The position numbers and the translations under genes are program-made. From positions 1-39,454 of the forward strand of contig JAQVLN010000008.1 in NCBI GenBank assembly GCA_028704155.1: a DNA stretch of 39,454 bases, written 5' to 3'. The DNA is from Desulfitobacteriaceae bacterium. Lineage in GTDB: Bacteria > Bacillota > Desulfitobacteriia > Desulfitobacteriales > Desulfitobacteriaceae. This document shows positions 26,811 to 35,032 of the stretch, in pieces. Numbering within the stretch: position 1 is the stretch's first letter; the number at the start of each line of letters is the position of its first letter. A model generated the notes under the pieces. The model saw only the letters and a program-made list of their open reading frames with translations, was not told the origin of the DNA and made no database searches.

Positions 26811-26966
26811 ATGTATAGTACCCAATCCTCTGAACCTTATGCTAAAAATCAGCTTATAAGGGAAGCAAGTTATCTTTCAAATGCAATTAAGGTCAATAGT
26901 GCCACTATGGGAATCATTGACGCCGGTGATAAATACATATTTAAAATAAACTCAAATATCTATTGA
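26811..26966 (+). CDS. Possible 51-residue ORF of unknown function
   Basis: An ATG-to-TGA frame between the divergent coat and GH18 genes encodes MYSTQSSEPYAKNQLIREAS and a further 31 residues ending KINSNIY. The amino-acid composition looks protein-like, but there is no Shine-Dalgarno sequence. I recognise no family. It could be a decayed gene or chance. Confidence 0.25.
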   Translation: MYSTQSSEPYAKNQLIREASYLSNAIKVNSATMGIIDAGDKYIFKINSNIY

Positions 26967-27027
26967 ACTAAGCAACCCTATAAGTTTTGAACAAAAACCG
27001 GTTTATACTGAGAAAGAGGTGAATATC

Positions 27028-28335
27028 TTGACAACTTTACGACGGGGAGCACGTGGGCCTGAGGTACGGGAACTTCAGCAACTGCTGATAAATTGGGGTT
27101 ACAATCCCGGGCCGGTCGACGGAATTTTTGGTATTAGGACTGAACAGGCTGTCCGTTTATTTCAAAGGGACCGCGGTTTAGCCGCAGATGGTCTTGTCGG
27201 ACCCCAAACATGGCCGGCCCTCCTGTTTCAACAACCCGGCGGCCAGTTATACACAATTCAGGCCGGTGACACCTTCTACAAACTAGCTCAAAGATTCAAG
27301 GTCAGCCTGGAAAATCTGCTGGCGGCTAATGCAGGTGTTAACCCCAACAATTTAAGAATTGGCCAGGTGATCGGGATTCCTGCCCCCGGACCCGGCCTTA
27401 CACGTACTGTCAGCAGCTGGATACCTTATTGGGTCCAAACTCAGGCCTTCCAGGCCCTGCAGAACCAGGCAGAACTGTTCAGCTCAATTTCTCCCTTCTG
27501 GTATCAGTTGTCTGAATCCGGAGATCTCCTGGCCTTCAGCGGCGCCGAAGACAGCAGTCTTCTTGCTTTGGCCGCTGCTCATGGAATTAAAGTTATTCCG
27601 CTTATCTCCAATGAATTCAACAGCCAACTTGCCTCATCCGTTCTTAACAATCCGCTGATTCGTCAGAGACACATTCAGAACATCTTAAATAAAGTAAGTC
27701 AAATGAACTATGCCGGAATAGAGATTGATTATGAGAATTTGCTGGTAAGCGATCGGGAAATCTTCGTAGTATTTTTGCAGGAGCTTAAAAGAGCACTTGC
27801 CGGTCTCAACAAACTACTCGTTGTGACAATTCACGCCAAAACCGAGCCAACAGGCGGCTGGAGCGGTGCCGAAGCCCATGATTATGTTGGGATTGGCCAA
27901 AACACCGACCTTGTTCGTATCATGGGTTATGATTATCACTGGCGCGGGGGACCTCCCGGCTCCATTGCTCCGGCAGCCTGGATAGACAGTGTCCTGGCCT
28001 ATGCCGTCTCCGCGATTCCCAGAAACAAGCTTGAACTGGGTGTCCCGGCCTATGGTTATGATTGGCCTCAGGATCAGCAGGCAGCAGGCGTAACTTATGA
28101 TGAAGCGATTGCTACAGCAAACCGGTACAAGGCTTCCATTATCACCAATGCCCAGCTTGGTCCCCATTTTACCTATACTGCCAATGGAGTGGTCCACGAG
28201 GTCTGGTTTGTTGATGCCCTTTCATTCAGCACGCTCTTAGACCTGGTCAATAAATATGAGATCCAGGGGATTTGTATCTGGTATCTGAGTGCCGAAGATC
28301 CGGAAATCTATACTGCCATCCGAAACAAGTTCTGA
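27028..28335 (+). CDS. Peptidoglycan-binding/LysM/GH18 glycosidase (spore cortex hydrolase-like)
   Basis: About 435 residues in three modules. First is a peptidoglycan-binding domain 1 (about 3-65: RRGARGPEVRELQQLL, DGIFGIRTEQAVRLFQ, GPQTWPAL). Next is one LysM (about 72-115: YTIQAGDTFYKLAQRF, NPNNLRIGQVIGIP). Last is a glycoside hydrolase 18 domain with the catalytic-strand motif YAGIEIDYENL, as in SleL/YaaH-type N-acetylglucosaminidases of spore germination. There is no signal peptide, consistent with a mother-cell-made coat or cortex enzyme. I chose TTG 27028-27030, which has AAAGAGGTGA upstream; the GTG at 27019 lies within that SD. The role in germination is inferred from architecture. 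Confidence 0.88.
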   Translation: MTTLRRGARGPEVRELQQLLINWGYNPGPVDGIFGIRTEQAVRLFQRDRGLAADGLVGPQTWPALLFQQPGGQLYTIQAGDTFYKLAQRFKVSLENLLAANAGVNPNNLRIGQVIGIPAPGPGLTRTVSSWIPYWVQTQAFQALQNQAELFSSISPFWYQLSESGDLLAFSGAEDSSLLALAAAHGIKVIPLISNEFNSQLASSVLNNPLIRQRHIQNILNKVSQMNYAGIEIDYENLLVSDREIFVVFLQELKRALAGLNKLLVVTIHAKTEPTGGWSGAEAHDYVGIGQNTDLVRIMGYDYHWRGGPPGSIAPAAWIDSVLAYAVSAIPRNKLELGVPAYGYDWPQDQQAAGVTYDEAIATANRYKASIITNAQLGPHFTYTANGVVHEVWFVDALSFSTLLDLVNKYEIQGICIWYLSAEDPEIYTAIRNKF

Positions 28336-28368
28336 AGCAGGGGTCTGACAATTGCTGAATTGAGCACA

Positions 28369-28430
28369 AAAAAGACTGCACCCCCCTTTAACCAGACAGA
28401 TTCTGGCACATCTGAGATCCGGGGTGCAGT
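28369..28430. terminator. Bidirectional terminator between GH18 gene and ncRNA copy 1
   Basis: A 10-bp stem, ACTGCACCCC (28375-28384) with GGGGTGCAGT (28421-28430), has an inner structured loop. On the minus strand it is followed by CTTTTTTG, so it can end the ncRNA copy 1 transcript. On the plus strand it follows the GH18 stop by 39 bp with a weaker TTTAAT. Confidence 0.8.
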
Positions 28431-28473
28431 TTAATATGATTTAGGCATAAATTAAAATATTCCAAAAATAAGT

Positions 28474-28806
28474 ACGCCCCAACGAACCTTTATCAACAGA
28501 TCCCCTCCATTACCTTCAACTCCCGTTTCCCATTTATCAAGCTTCTCCCAAGACCTTCGTCTTCCCGGTTATTCAGTTACTCATCATTTACCGCAGTTTA
28601 ACTCCATTTCCACTCTAATTTACTCAAATCCTCACAGACTTTGGTATTTCATAGTTTCTATGGCGCCAGACCTGCGCTAAACTCTTTTCTTTGAACCCTT
28701 TCCGATATAGTGAATTTATTGTTCACCAGTCTTAAGTTCAGTTGTTAATGTTCCGTTTCCGTTGTCGACCCTGCAGGTTTTCCGTCTTAGGAATTCCTTG
28801 GAGCGT
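28474..28806 (-). ncRNA. Unidentified structured small RNA, copy 1
   Basis: One of three related 320-335-nt sequences in this window. On the minus strand it starts ACGCTCCAAGG and ends GTTGGGGCGT; these ends pair (ACGCTCCAA with TTGGGGCGT, one U-G wobble that is a mismatch on the plus strand, so the minus strand is the likely RNA). Conserved internal elements are AGGAATTCCT near the 5' end, a GTGAA/TTCAC hairpin, and an AAGAC-GAAG-GTCTT hairpin (28550-28563). A promoter places +1 at 28806, exactly at the terminal helix. No long open frame is shared with the other copies. I do not recognise it as RNase P RNA, tmRNA, 6S, SRP or a known riboswitch. Confidence 0.75.
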
Positions 28807-28812
28807 GTTTTA

Positions 28813-28841
28813 AATATACTATAGGATAAGTTGGCTGTCAA
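28813..28841 (-). promoter_or_regulatory. Promoter of ncRNA copy 1
   Basis: Minus-strand TTGACA (28836-28841), 17-bp spacer, TATATT (28813-28818). The last five spacer bases TATAG are shared by all three copies. The predicted start 7 bases downstream coincides with the first base of the RNA's terminal helix. Confidence 0.8.
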
Positions 28842-28880
28842 AACTGGAAAATTGTTGTATTTGCATATTAGCACTACTTT

Positions 28881-28920
28881 TCTGAATTGTTTGAATATTC
28901 TCTCTTTATTCCTTACTTTT
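28881..28920 (-). repeat. Conserved upstream element of ncRNA copy 1
   Basis: A block reading AAGGAATAAAGAGAGAATAT then TCAAACAATTCA on the minus strand lies about 75-115 bp before the predicted start. It recurs at the same distance in copies 2 and 3, although the roughly 40 bp between it and the -35 box are not conserved. It may be a regulator or UP-like binding site. Confidence 0.7.
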
Positions 28921-29024
28921 TCATAAACTAATGGTCAATCAAGATAATTGACTCAAAATAAACTTAAAAAAGCATTAGATATTATGATATTATATATTGG
29001 AAACGTAAAGCGGAGGTTCAAACA

Positions 29025-30641
29025 ATGAGGATAAAATTTTTAGGAGCAGCCAGCACTGTTACAGGTTCATTTTATGTAATTGATACTGAAAAAGTACGCT
29101 TCGCGCTGGACTGCGGTATGTTCCAGGGAGCAAAAGCTATTGCCGAACGAAATTATGGTGCTTTTTCAGTAGAGCCAAAATCGATCGAATTCTTAATCCT
29201 GTCCCATGCTCATATCGATCATTCCGGCTTAATCCCCAAACTTTGTAAAGCCGGATTCAAGGGTCCTATTTATTGCAGTTCGGTCACTGAGGAATTATGC
29301 CAGGTAATGCTGCCGGACTCTGCTCACATCCAGGAATTTGAAGTCAAAAGGAAAAATCGTAAATTAAGCCGGATTGACAAGGTACCGCTGGAACCTATTT
29401 ATACAATCCAGGATGCCCTCAACTCCTTGTACCAGTTTGTAAGCTTGAATTATGATGAAGTCCATGAGGTTGCCGAAGGTGTAGAACTGCGGCTGCGGGA
29501 CGCCGGCCACATTTTGGGTTCCTGTATTACAGAGTTATGGATCGAAGAAGGAGAGGACAAAACCAAACTTGTCTACAGCGGTGACATAGGCCATGGCGAC
29601 CAGCCTTTTGTTAAAAACCCCACCGTTATCGAGGAGGCCGATTACCTGCTGATAGAATCGACCTATGGCAATCGAAAGCACCAGGAGATGACAGACCGGT
29701 CGGAAAGACTTAAGCAGATCATCGATGATACCATGAACCGCGGCGGTAATCTGATCATACCTTCCTTCGCGGTAGAAAGGACCCAGGATTTGCTCTATGA
29801 TTTAAGCATTCTGCATAGTCAGGGACGTCTTGATCCCAGCATTGCTGTCTATATAGACAGCCCCCTGGCCATTGCCGCCACTGAAATATTTGAACACAAT
29901 CAAGCCCTCTACGACCAAAAAACTATCGATATGGTCAAGAACGGGTTTCATCCTTTGAAATCACCTTATCTGAAATTTTCCCGCACCCAGGAAGATTCGA
30001 TGAGACTTAACAAGATCACCGGCAATGCTATAATAATTTCCGCCAGCGGTATGTGCGAAGCCGGGAGAATCAAACATCATCTTAAGTACAATTTGTGGCG
30101 TCCCGAATGTACCATCCTCTTTGTCGGCTATCAGGCTGAGGGTACACTGGGCCGCCGCATCCTGGATGGTGAGAAAATGGTAACTATTCACGGTGAACAG
30201 GTAATCGTGAAGGCCAGGATCGAAAACATCCAGGCTTATTCAGCTCATGCCGATCAAACAGCATTAATGGACTGGCTGGGCAATTTCAGCAGCAAACTCA
30301 AAACAGTTTTTATTGTCCATGGAGAAGAAAAAGCCCAAAAAGTATTTGCCGAGCTTATCGAAAATGAACTGCACATACCTACGGATATTCCTACATGGCT
30401 GGAAGAAGTAGCACTCAAACAGATTGAAGTTGTTCAGCCTATCCAGATTATCAGCGGAACCCAGGAAGCTAAACTGCCGTCCCATGACTGGAGTGAAGCC
30501 CTGGCCGCCGAGGAGATCTATCTCCGGGTCAGGGGCAAGTTGAACCAGCTCTTTGAGGCCCGGTACGACAATGCCCAGTATGAAAAGCTGATTGAAGAAC
30601 TTAAAGAGCTGGAATATCAACTTAATAACAGTTACAGTTAG
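29025..30641 (+). CDS. Beta-CASP metallo-beta-lactamase-fold RNase-like protein
   Basis: A 538-residue protein of the MBL/beta-CASP family (YSH1/CPSF73-like). The zinc motif is SHAHIDHSG (His61, His63, Asp65, His66); others are DAGHILGS, VYSGDIGHG, ESTYGNRKH, the beta-CASP motifs SGMCEAGRIKHHLKYNL and VGYQAEGTLGRRI, and the C-terminal AYSAHADQT. Such proteins process RNA, but substrates of this bacterial subgroup are not well defined. GCGGAGG lies upstream of the ATG. It is convergent with the kinase-like gene (4-bp overlap). It is bracketed by ncRNA copies 1 and 2. Confidence 0.9.
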   Translation: MRIKFLGAASTVTGSFYVIDTEKVRFALDCGMFQGAKAIAERNYGAFSVEPKSIEFLILSHAHIDHSGLIPKLCKAGFKGPIYCSSVTEELCQVMLPDSAHIQEFEVKRKNRKLSRIDKVPLEPIYTIQDALNSLYQFVSLNYDEVHEVAEGVELRLRDAGHILGSCITELWIEEGEDKTKLVYSGDIGHGDQPFVKNPTVIEEADYLLIESTYGNRKHQEMTDRSERLKQIIDDTMNRGGNLIIPSFAVERTQDLLYDLSILHSQGRLDPSIAVYIDSPLAIAATEIFEHNQALYDQKTIDMVKNGFHPLKSPYLKFSRTQEDSMRLNKITGNAIIISASGMCEAGRIKHHLKYNLWRPECTILFVGYQAEGTLGRRILDGEKMVTIHGEQVIVKARIENIQAYSAHADQTALMDWLGNFSSKLKTVFIVHGEEKAQKVFAELIENELHIPTDIPTWLEEVALKQIEVVQPIQIISGTQEAKLPSHDWSEALAAEEIYLRVRGKLNQLFEARYDNAQYEKLIEELKELEYQLNNSYS

Positions 30642-31291
30642 CCCATTTCGGGGTGGATTTCCCTGACCCCAAATTGATCCTTGATATAATTAACTATCAT
30701 ATTCACTGCATTATCTATCCCCATCCCGCCCGTGTCTATACACAGTTGATAATTACAGGCATTAAGCCAGTCGAGACCCGAAACCTGCCTGATATATTTT
30801 GCTCTTTCATTGTCATATTGCTCAATCATTTTGAGTGCTTGTTTTTCCGATACTTCATACAGATCCACAATCCGTTTCTGCCGGAATGGAATGCCCGCAT
30901 GAATAAAAATACTTAAATGCTTGGGCCTGTTCCTGAGGATGTAATGACCCCCGCGGCCGATAATTACAGCAGACCTTTCATCTGCCACTTTGTTAATAAT
31001 ATCAGCCTGGGTTTCAAAGACATTAGCGGCAGAAGGCACGAATAGTTTTGGGGGAACATAGGAAATAGTATCTATAAACTCGGTTGGAAATATCATTTGC
31101 CAGAATGAGGCAGCCTTTTCATCATATTTATCCAAGGCCTGCTCTGATACCTGAAGCCTTTGGGCAACTTCCCTGAGAATTTCGCGGTCCAGATAGTAAA
31201 TCCCCATACGTTTGGCAATATTCCGCCCAATATAAGAACCACCACTGCCTAACTGACGGCTTATTGTGATTACGTAAGGTGAAGCTTTCAT
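30638..31291 (-). CDS. Cytidylate-kinase-like P-loop protein
   Basis: A 217-residue protein of the cytidylate-kinase-like family (AAA_26 type). The P-loop region is ITISRQLGSGGSYIGRNIAKRMG; later segments include DREIL, VIIGRGGHYIL and a C-terminal helix (NAVNMIVNYI). The actual substrate is unknown. I chose ATG 31289-31291, with GGAGGG 7 bases upstream; longer in-frame starts run through that SD. The 3' end overlaps the beta-CASP gene stop. Confidence 0.85.
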   Translation of the reverse strand: MKASPYVITISRQLGSGGSYIGRNIAKRMGIYYLDREILREVAQRLQVSEQALDKYDEKAASFWQMIFPTEFIDTISYVPPKLFVPSAANVFETQADIINKVADERSAVIIGRGGHYILRNRPKHLSIFIHAGIPFRQKRIVDLYEVSEKQALKMIEQYDNERAKYIRQVSGLDWLNACNYQLCIDTGGMGIDNAVNMIVNYIKDQFGVREIHPEMG

Positions 31292-31358
31292 TATGTATCC
31301 CTCCATTTTATCTGACTTGCGGTCTTTTCCCGGCAACCCGGACCCCCGGTCGGATATT

Positions 31359-32054
31359 TCAGATTATTATCTCCTGCCCTTCCTCGGAAAATGCCAGAAT
31401 CCTGGTGCTGGACCCCTTCATTTTTTCAATAAACCTCCCGGTGCTCTCAGGTTCGGCAAAGTGCATCGGAACGAAAAACCGGGGGACAAGTTCGCGGATG
31501 AAGTACTCGGCTCCACCACTATAGTGTTCCCGCAGCCGCGGGTCAACCGGGAAGAAAGCAAGATCGATCTTTTGTCCCTTGATTTTTTCAATCTCATTAA
31601 TAAAGTCTCTTTCGGCCGTCCTCCTGCCCTCCGGGGTATCATCATACCAGTACCAGCGGTTCAAATCACCGGCATGAAAGACAACCGTTCCCTCAACCCT
31701 GACCAGAAAGGCTACTCCCAGGTCTGTGGAATTATAGGCTTTAATCTTCAAATCAGCTATTGCCAAACTCTCGTAGGGCGCCAGATAATTAATATTTTTA
31801 AACCTGGTGGAAACACTGATCTCATGGCTGAAGATATAGCGGATGTCCGGTCGTTCCTTTTGCCATTCCAGGATTACCGGATTAAAATGATCAGGATGAC
31901 TGTGCGAGCTGAAGATAAAGACATTTTTAGGGCTTTCTTTGACTAAACGTTCTGCCTGGCCTTGATAATAATCAAATAAAAGCAGGTTTTTAGCAGTTTC
32001 AACAAAAAAACCGCTGTGATCTAAATATTTTATTTTAATGTTTTGCTTTTCCAT
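31359..32054 (-). CDS. MBL-fold metal-dependent hydrolase
   Basis: About 231 residues. The zinc-binding motif SHSHPDHFNP, HAGDLNRWYWYDDTPEGRR and a late VPMHFAEP (His ligand) identify a metallo-beta-lactamase-fold hydrolase of the UlaG-like broad family. Substrate unknown. The start ATG 32052-32054 has GAGGTGA upstream, which overlaps an in-frame GTG that I rejected. It is in the same orientation as the kinase-like gene 67 bp downstream. Confidence 0.85.
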   Translation of the reverse strand: MEKQNIKIKYLDHSGFFVETAKNLLLFDYYQGQAERLVKESPKNVFIFSSHSHPDHFNPVILEWQKERPDIRYIFSHEISVSTRFKNINYLAPYESLAIADLKIKAYNSTDLGVAFLVRVEGTVVFHAGDLNRWYWYDDTPEGRRTAERDFINEIEKIKGQKIDLAFFPVDPRLREHYSGGAEYFIRELVPRFFVPMHFAEPESTGRFIEKMKGSSTRILAFSEEGQEIII

Positions 32055-32107
32055 TTCTATCACCTCATAATTAATCCAGTATCAATTCTGAACCTTTAGC
32101 CAATCGT

Positions 32108-32137
32108 AAGACTCCCACTTCCTGTAAATAGGAGTGG
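32108..32137. other. Hairpin upstream of the MBL hydrolase gene
   Basis: CCCACT-T-CCT pairs with AGGAGTGGG (one bulge) around a short loop. It lies about 55 bp before the MBL gene start, on the path of any readthrough from ncRNA copy 2. It has no clear T-run on the minus strand. Confidence 0.4.
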
Positions 32138-32160
32138 GTCTCTGATTTTCTATATTCTAT

Positions 32161-32274
32161 TCAGAAATGCTGTGAAAAACCCGTTTCCCAGGAATAAACA
32201 AGTTCCAAATATTCTTCACCTTCATAGCACCAGGCGCCAATTATCTTATAATTCAAATCTAAAGAAGCTGATAA
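32161..32274 (-). pseudogene. Possible C-terminal gene remnant next to ncRNA copy 2
   Basis: A minus-strand frame without a start codon reads SLDLNYKIIGAWCYEGEEYL and continues to GFSQHF before TGA. It is only 37 codons, so chance is possible, but the composition is protein-like. It is cut off by an in-frame stop about 10 bp from the 3' end of ncRNA copy 2. I recognise no family. Confidence 0.3.
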
Positions 32275-32279
32275 CTATA

Positions 32280-32291
32280 AAAAAAAAGAAG
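32280..32291 (-). terminator. T-tract at the 3' end of ncRNA copy 2
   Basis: On the minus strand the terminal helix strand TTGGAGCC is followed by TTC and nine T residues. A local GGCTC/GAGCC pairing can also form here. This places transcript termination right at the end of the conserved RNA. Confidence 0.65.
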
Positions 32292-32623
32292 GCTCCAACG
32301 AACCTTTATCAACAGAGCCCCTATCATTACCGTCAACTACTGTTGCCCATTATCAATCCTTTCCTAAGACCTTCGTCTTCCTGGGTATTCATTTACTCAT
32401 CACCTGCCGCAACCTTAGCCTCCATTTCTGACCTTACTTCACCAAAGTGCTGTTGACCTTCAGTGTTTCATTACTTCCATGTCTCAGACCTGCGCCAGAT
32501 TCTTTTCATTGAACCCGATCAGATATAGTGAATCTGAGTTCACCGACCTTAAGATTCAGTTGTAATGTTCCGTTTCTATCTCCGGCTCTGAAGGTTTTCC
32601 GTTTTAGGAATTCCTTGGAGCGC
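32292..32623 (-). ncRNA. Unidentified structured small RNA, copy 2
   Basis: The second copy, with the same order of conserved blocks as copy 1. Block A (GCTCCAAGGAATTCC and following bases to GGAAAAC, 32594-32621) is nearly identical. The GTGAA-CTCAGA-TTCAC hairpin and AAGAC-GAAG-GTCTT (32366-32379) are present, and GCTCCAA pairs with TTGGAGC at the ends. Outside these blocks it differs by many substitutions and small indels from copies 1 and 3. The predicted start is near 32623. It points toward the MBL hydrolase gene but ends in its own T-tract, so it is probably a free RNA rather than a leader. Confidence 0.75.
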
Positions 32624-32629
32624 ACTTTT

Positions 32630-32658
32630 ACTTTACTATACATAACGGTTTCAGTCAA
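32630..32658 (-). promoter_or_regulatory. Promoter of ncRNA copy 2
   Basis: Minus-strand TTGACT (32653-32658), 17-bp spacer ending TATAG, then TAAAGT (32630-32635). The geometry is the same as at copies 1 and 3. Confidence 0.75.
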
Positions 32659-32698
32659 AACCCCAAAAACCCCGTTAAACAGATTTATAAGCTATCTT

Positions 32699-32740
32699 TT
32701 TGAATTGTTTGAATATTCTCTCTTTATTCCTTGCCTTTTT
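32699..32740 (-). repeat. Conserved upstream element of ncRNA copy 2
   Basis: Nearly identical to the copy 1 block (minus strand AAGGAATAAAGAGAGAATAT, then TCAAACAATTCA), about 42 bp upstream of the -35 box. It lies just after the thiD stop codon. Confidence 0.7.
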
Positions 32741-32749
32741 ATTTTTTTC

Positions 32750-33529
32750 TTAGAGATAATAACAGTGATTAAGCGGACCACTGCCTTTACCAAGGTCAAG
32801 CCCGGCTCGCAAAGTACCGGTAACATAGGCCTTAGCATTCATGACGCTTTGCTTAAGGGAATGGCCGGCGGCCAAATTGCAGGCTATTGCCGAAGACAGG
32901 GTACAGCCTGTCCCGTGAGTATTGGGATTATTGATTCTTTCTCCTCTGATCCAGGTTGCCTCACCATTGGCGTAAAGCAGATCATCAGCAACATCGGCCA
33001 AATGTCCTCCTTTGATCAACACTGCCCCGGAAAGCATTCCGGAGATTTTTTCGGCAGCTTCCAGCATCTCAGCGGGAGTTGCAATCTGTAGATTGCAGAG
33101 TGCTTCTGCCTCGGGAATGTTGGGCGTGATGATGTCTGCAACGGGAATAAGCCTGGTTATCACGGCATCCATAGCCTCAGCATTGAGCAGCCTGCTGCCG
33201 CTGGTTGCTATCATCACAGGGTCAACTACAATTTTCCGGGCTTGATATTGTTTCAGTTTCTCAACAATCACATCAATAATTCTGCTGTTCGACACCATCC
33301 CGATTTTAACCGCATCCGGAAAAATATCCGTAAAAATGCAGTCCAGCTGTTGTCCCACAAATTCCGGGGTTGCTTCCATAACACCATAGACACCGGTCGT
33401 ATTTTGGGCTGTCAAAGCGATAATAGCACTCATGGCATACATTTTATGTGCTGTCATGGTTTTAATGTCGGCCTGAATTCCAGCACCTCCGCTGCAATCC
33501 GAACCTGCAATTGTTAATACCTTTTTCAT
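32750..33529 (-). CDS. thiD: Hydroxymethylpyrimidine/phosphomethylpyrimidine kinase
   Basis: It phosphorylates HMP twice for thiamine synthesis. The 259-residue ribokinase-fold protein begins MKKVLTIAGSDCSGGAGIQADIKT, has LIKGGH, and the anion-hole/catalytic motif THGTGCTLSSAIA. The start ATG 33527-33529 has GAGGTG upstream. It lies 37 bp after cytX in the TPP-riboswitch operon. No other thi genes are present in the window, so this operon appears to be a salvage unit: imported HMP is phosphorylated. Confidence 0.95.
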   Translation of the reverse strand: MKKVLTIAGSDCSGGAGIQADIKTMTAHKMYAMSAIIALTAQNTTGVYGVMEATPEFVGQQLDCIFTDIFPDAVKIGMVSNSRIIDVIVEKLKQYQARKIVVDPVMIATSGSRLLNAEAMDAVITRLIPVADIITPNIPEAEALCNLQIATPAEMLEAAEKISGMLSGAVLIKGGHLADVADDLLYANGEATWIRGERINNPNTHGTGCTLSSAIACNLAAGHSLKQSVMNAKAYVTGTLRAGLDLGKGSGPLNHCYYL

Positions 33530-33566
33530 TTTCACACCTCAAGATTTGAAATATTTCAGCAAAAAT

Positions 33567-34763
33567 TTATGCTTCTTTTATGGTTTGCCTGTTTACAAAC
33601 TTATTGATAACAATGCAAAGCAACATAACAATTACTACAACCGGAATTGTACTTCCGATAATTGTTTCAATCCCAAGGAAGATCCTGTAAATAATAAAGC
33701 CAATAACCCAAAGGAATGCATTCACAAAATTAAGCTTCCTCCTGGTATTATCCCGATTTTTCAGAATAAAGTAATCTGTTATTAATATTGTCACCATAGG
33801 GACAAACACCGAACCGATCAAATACAAAAAATTCTCGTATTGGCCAATCGGAATAAACATGGCCATGAGAGTTCCGATTATACAAACGATTATGGCGACA
33901 AGCTTGTCGTTCAACTTCCGATTAATGTTGACAATACTTATACCTGCTGAATAAACATCCAGAAAAGTGGTTGTAACAGTTGAGAGGATCACAATAAGCA
34001 TTGCCGAAATACCGAGTCCTGCGCTCATCAGTATCTGGACAACATCCGAGGTGCCTGCAAAGATCGCCGCCCCCAAGCCTATAATATACATAAAACAGCT
34101 GCCGATAAAGTAGGAGGCTGTGCTTATGAAAGTAAATCCAACCGGTTTGTCGCTGTGTTTTGTGTAGTCAGAGATAAGCGGCAGCCAGGAAATCGGCATG
34201 GCAATCGATAATTCGAGGGCAAGCCCAAAGCTCATCATTTCCGTTGTTATGGCGAATTCTCCGCTCCTGAATACGGTAATTCCAAGGATTGCTGTAAGGA
34301 CAAAAAGTGTACCGACTGCAACTACGCTTAGTTTTCCAATGTTTTTTAGACCTGCAACAATCCAGACAATAATCAACAGACCTATAAGTATACACCAGGG
34401 GATATTATTCATAAAACCCAGTTTGGCATTGATAGTCTGTCCGAAGGCATTGGCTCCGTTAATGATCATAACAGCAGTCCAGCCTACCAGCTGCAAGACA
34501 TTAAGCACCGAAAAAAATACCGAACCATATCTGCCAAAAGACAAGCCTACGCTTTGCATAGAGGACATGTTGCTCTTGGCGCCAATCAGTCCTGCAAAAA
34601 AGAAGAGCATGCAACCGATTAAATGGCCGACAATTATTGCTGTCATCCCCAGTCCGAAACCGAGCGGGGCCAGCAAGGCACCCGTTAAGATCTCGGCAAT
34701 AGAGATTGCTGCCCCAAACCACAACAGTGAACCACTTAATAACGACATCCTGTTTTCAACCAT
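33567..34763 (-). CDS. cytX: HMP transporter CytX (NCS1 family)
   Basis: A 398-residue polytopic membrane protein with about 12 hydrophobic segments. It starts SLLSGSLLWFGAAISIAEILTG and has AMPISWLPLISDYTK, typical of nucleobase:cation symporter-1 members. CytX members are linked to hydroxymethylpyrimidine uptake through TPP riboswitches and thi genes; both are seen here. GCAGGAGG lies 7 bases from the ATG. Confidence 0.9.
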   Translation of the reverse strand: MVENRMSLLSGSLLWFGAAISIAEILTGALLAPLGFGLGMTAIIVGHLIGCMLFFFAGLIGAKSNMSSMQSVGLSFGRYGSVFFSVLNVLQLVGWTAVMIINGANAFGQTINAKLGFMNNIPWCILIGLLIIVWIVAGLKNIGKLSVVAVGTLFVLTAILGITVFRSGEFAITTEMMSFGLALELSIAMPISWLPLISDYTKHSDKPVGFTFISTASYFIGSCFMYIIGLGAAIFAGTSDVVQILMSAGLGISAMLIVILSTVTTTFLDVYSAGISIVNINRKLNDKLVAIIVCIIGTLMAMFIPIGQYENFLYLIGSVFVPMVTILITDYFILKNRDNTRRKLNFVNAFLWVIGFIIYRIFLGIETIIGSTIPVVVIVMLLCIVINKFVNRQTIKEA

Positions 34764-34770
34764 AAAAATT

Positions 34771-34833
34771 CCTCCTGCAAAATATTAATGAGATATGCCC
34801 AAGTAAAGCATATCCCACTTATTTCACAGGAGT
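34771..34833 (-). promoter_or_regulatory. Expression platform of the TPP riboswitch
   Basis: The cytX SD CAGGAGG (34771-34777) can pair with ACTCCTG (34827-34833), located just after the TPP aptamer. A hairpin GATATGC/GCATATC lies between them. No T-run is present, so control at translation initiation by SD sequestration is more likely than termination. Confidence 0.55.
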
Positions 34834-34842
34834 CAGTGTTCA

Positions 34843-34922
34843 TCCCTACGTTGGCATTATCCACATCAGGTTCAAGGGTCGAAACCTTTTGGTTTCCTCT
34901 CAGCCTGCACACACAAGCTCCC
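34843..34922 (-). ncRNA. TPP riboswitch (thi-box) upstream of cytX-thiD
   Basis: On the minus strand the aptamer shows GGCTGAGAGGA (pyrimidine-sensing helix), CGACCCTTGAACCTGATGTG and GATAATGCCAACGTAGGGA, all hallmark TPP-box sequences in the correct order. It lies about 80 bp before cytX. Binding of thiamine pyrophosphate would lower cytX and thiD expression. Confidence 0.96.
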
Positions 34923-35032
34923 TTTTTTTTAGTTCAGTTCACATTACCATGAAGGACCAAGTTTGTCAAGATTTTTTAACTAACATTCACACGCGAGGGC
35001 CTTCTCTAAACTTTCATAAGGGATATAATCCC

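Noticed and set aside
28474-28806. RNase P RNA, tmRNA, 6S RNA, SRP RNA or a group I/II intron
   Set aside because: The hallmark sequences of these RNAs (P4 core, tRNA-like ends, 6S open-bubble design at about 190 nt, SRP apical loop, domain V) were not seen, and three diverged copies would be unusual for them.
32528-33091. A 187-codon plus-strand frame over ncRNA copy 2 and the end of thiD
   Set aside because: It is antisense to thiD and spans the RNA locus; the translation matches no family and has no supported start.
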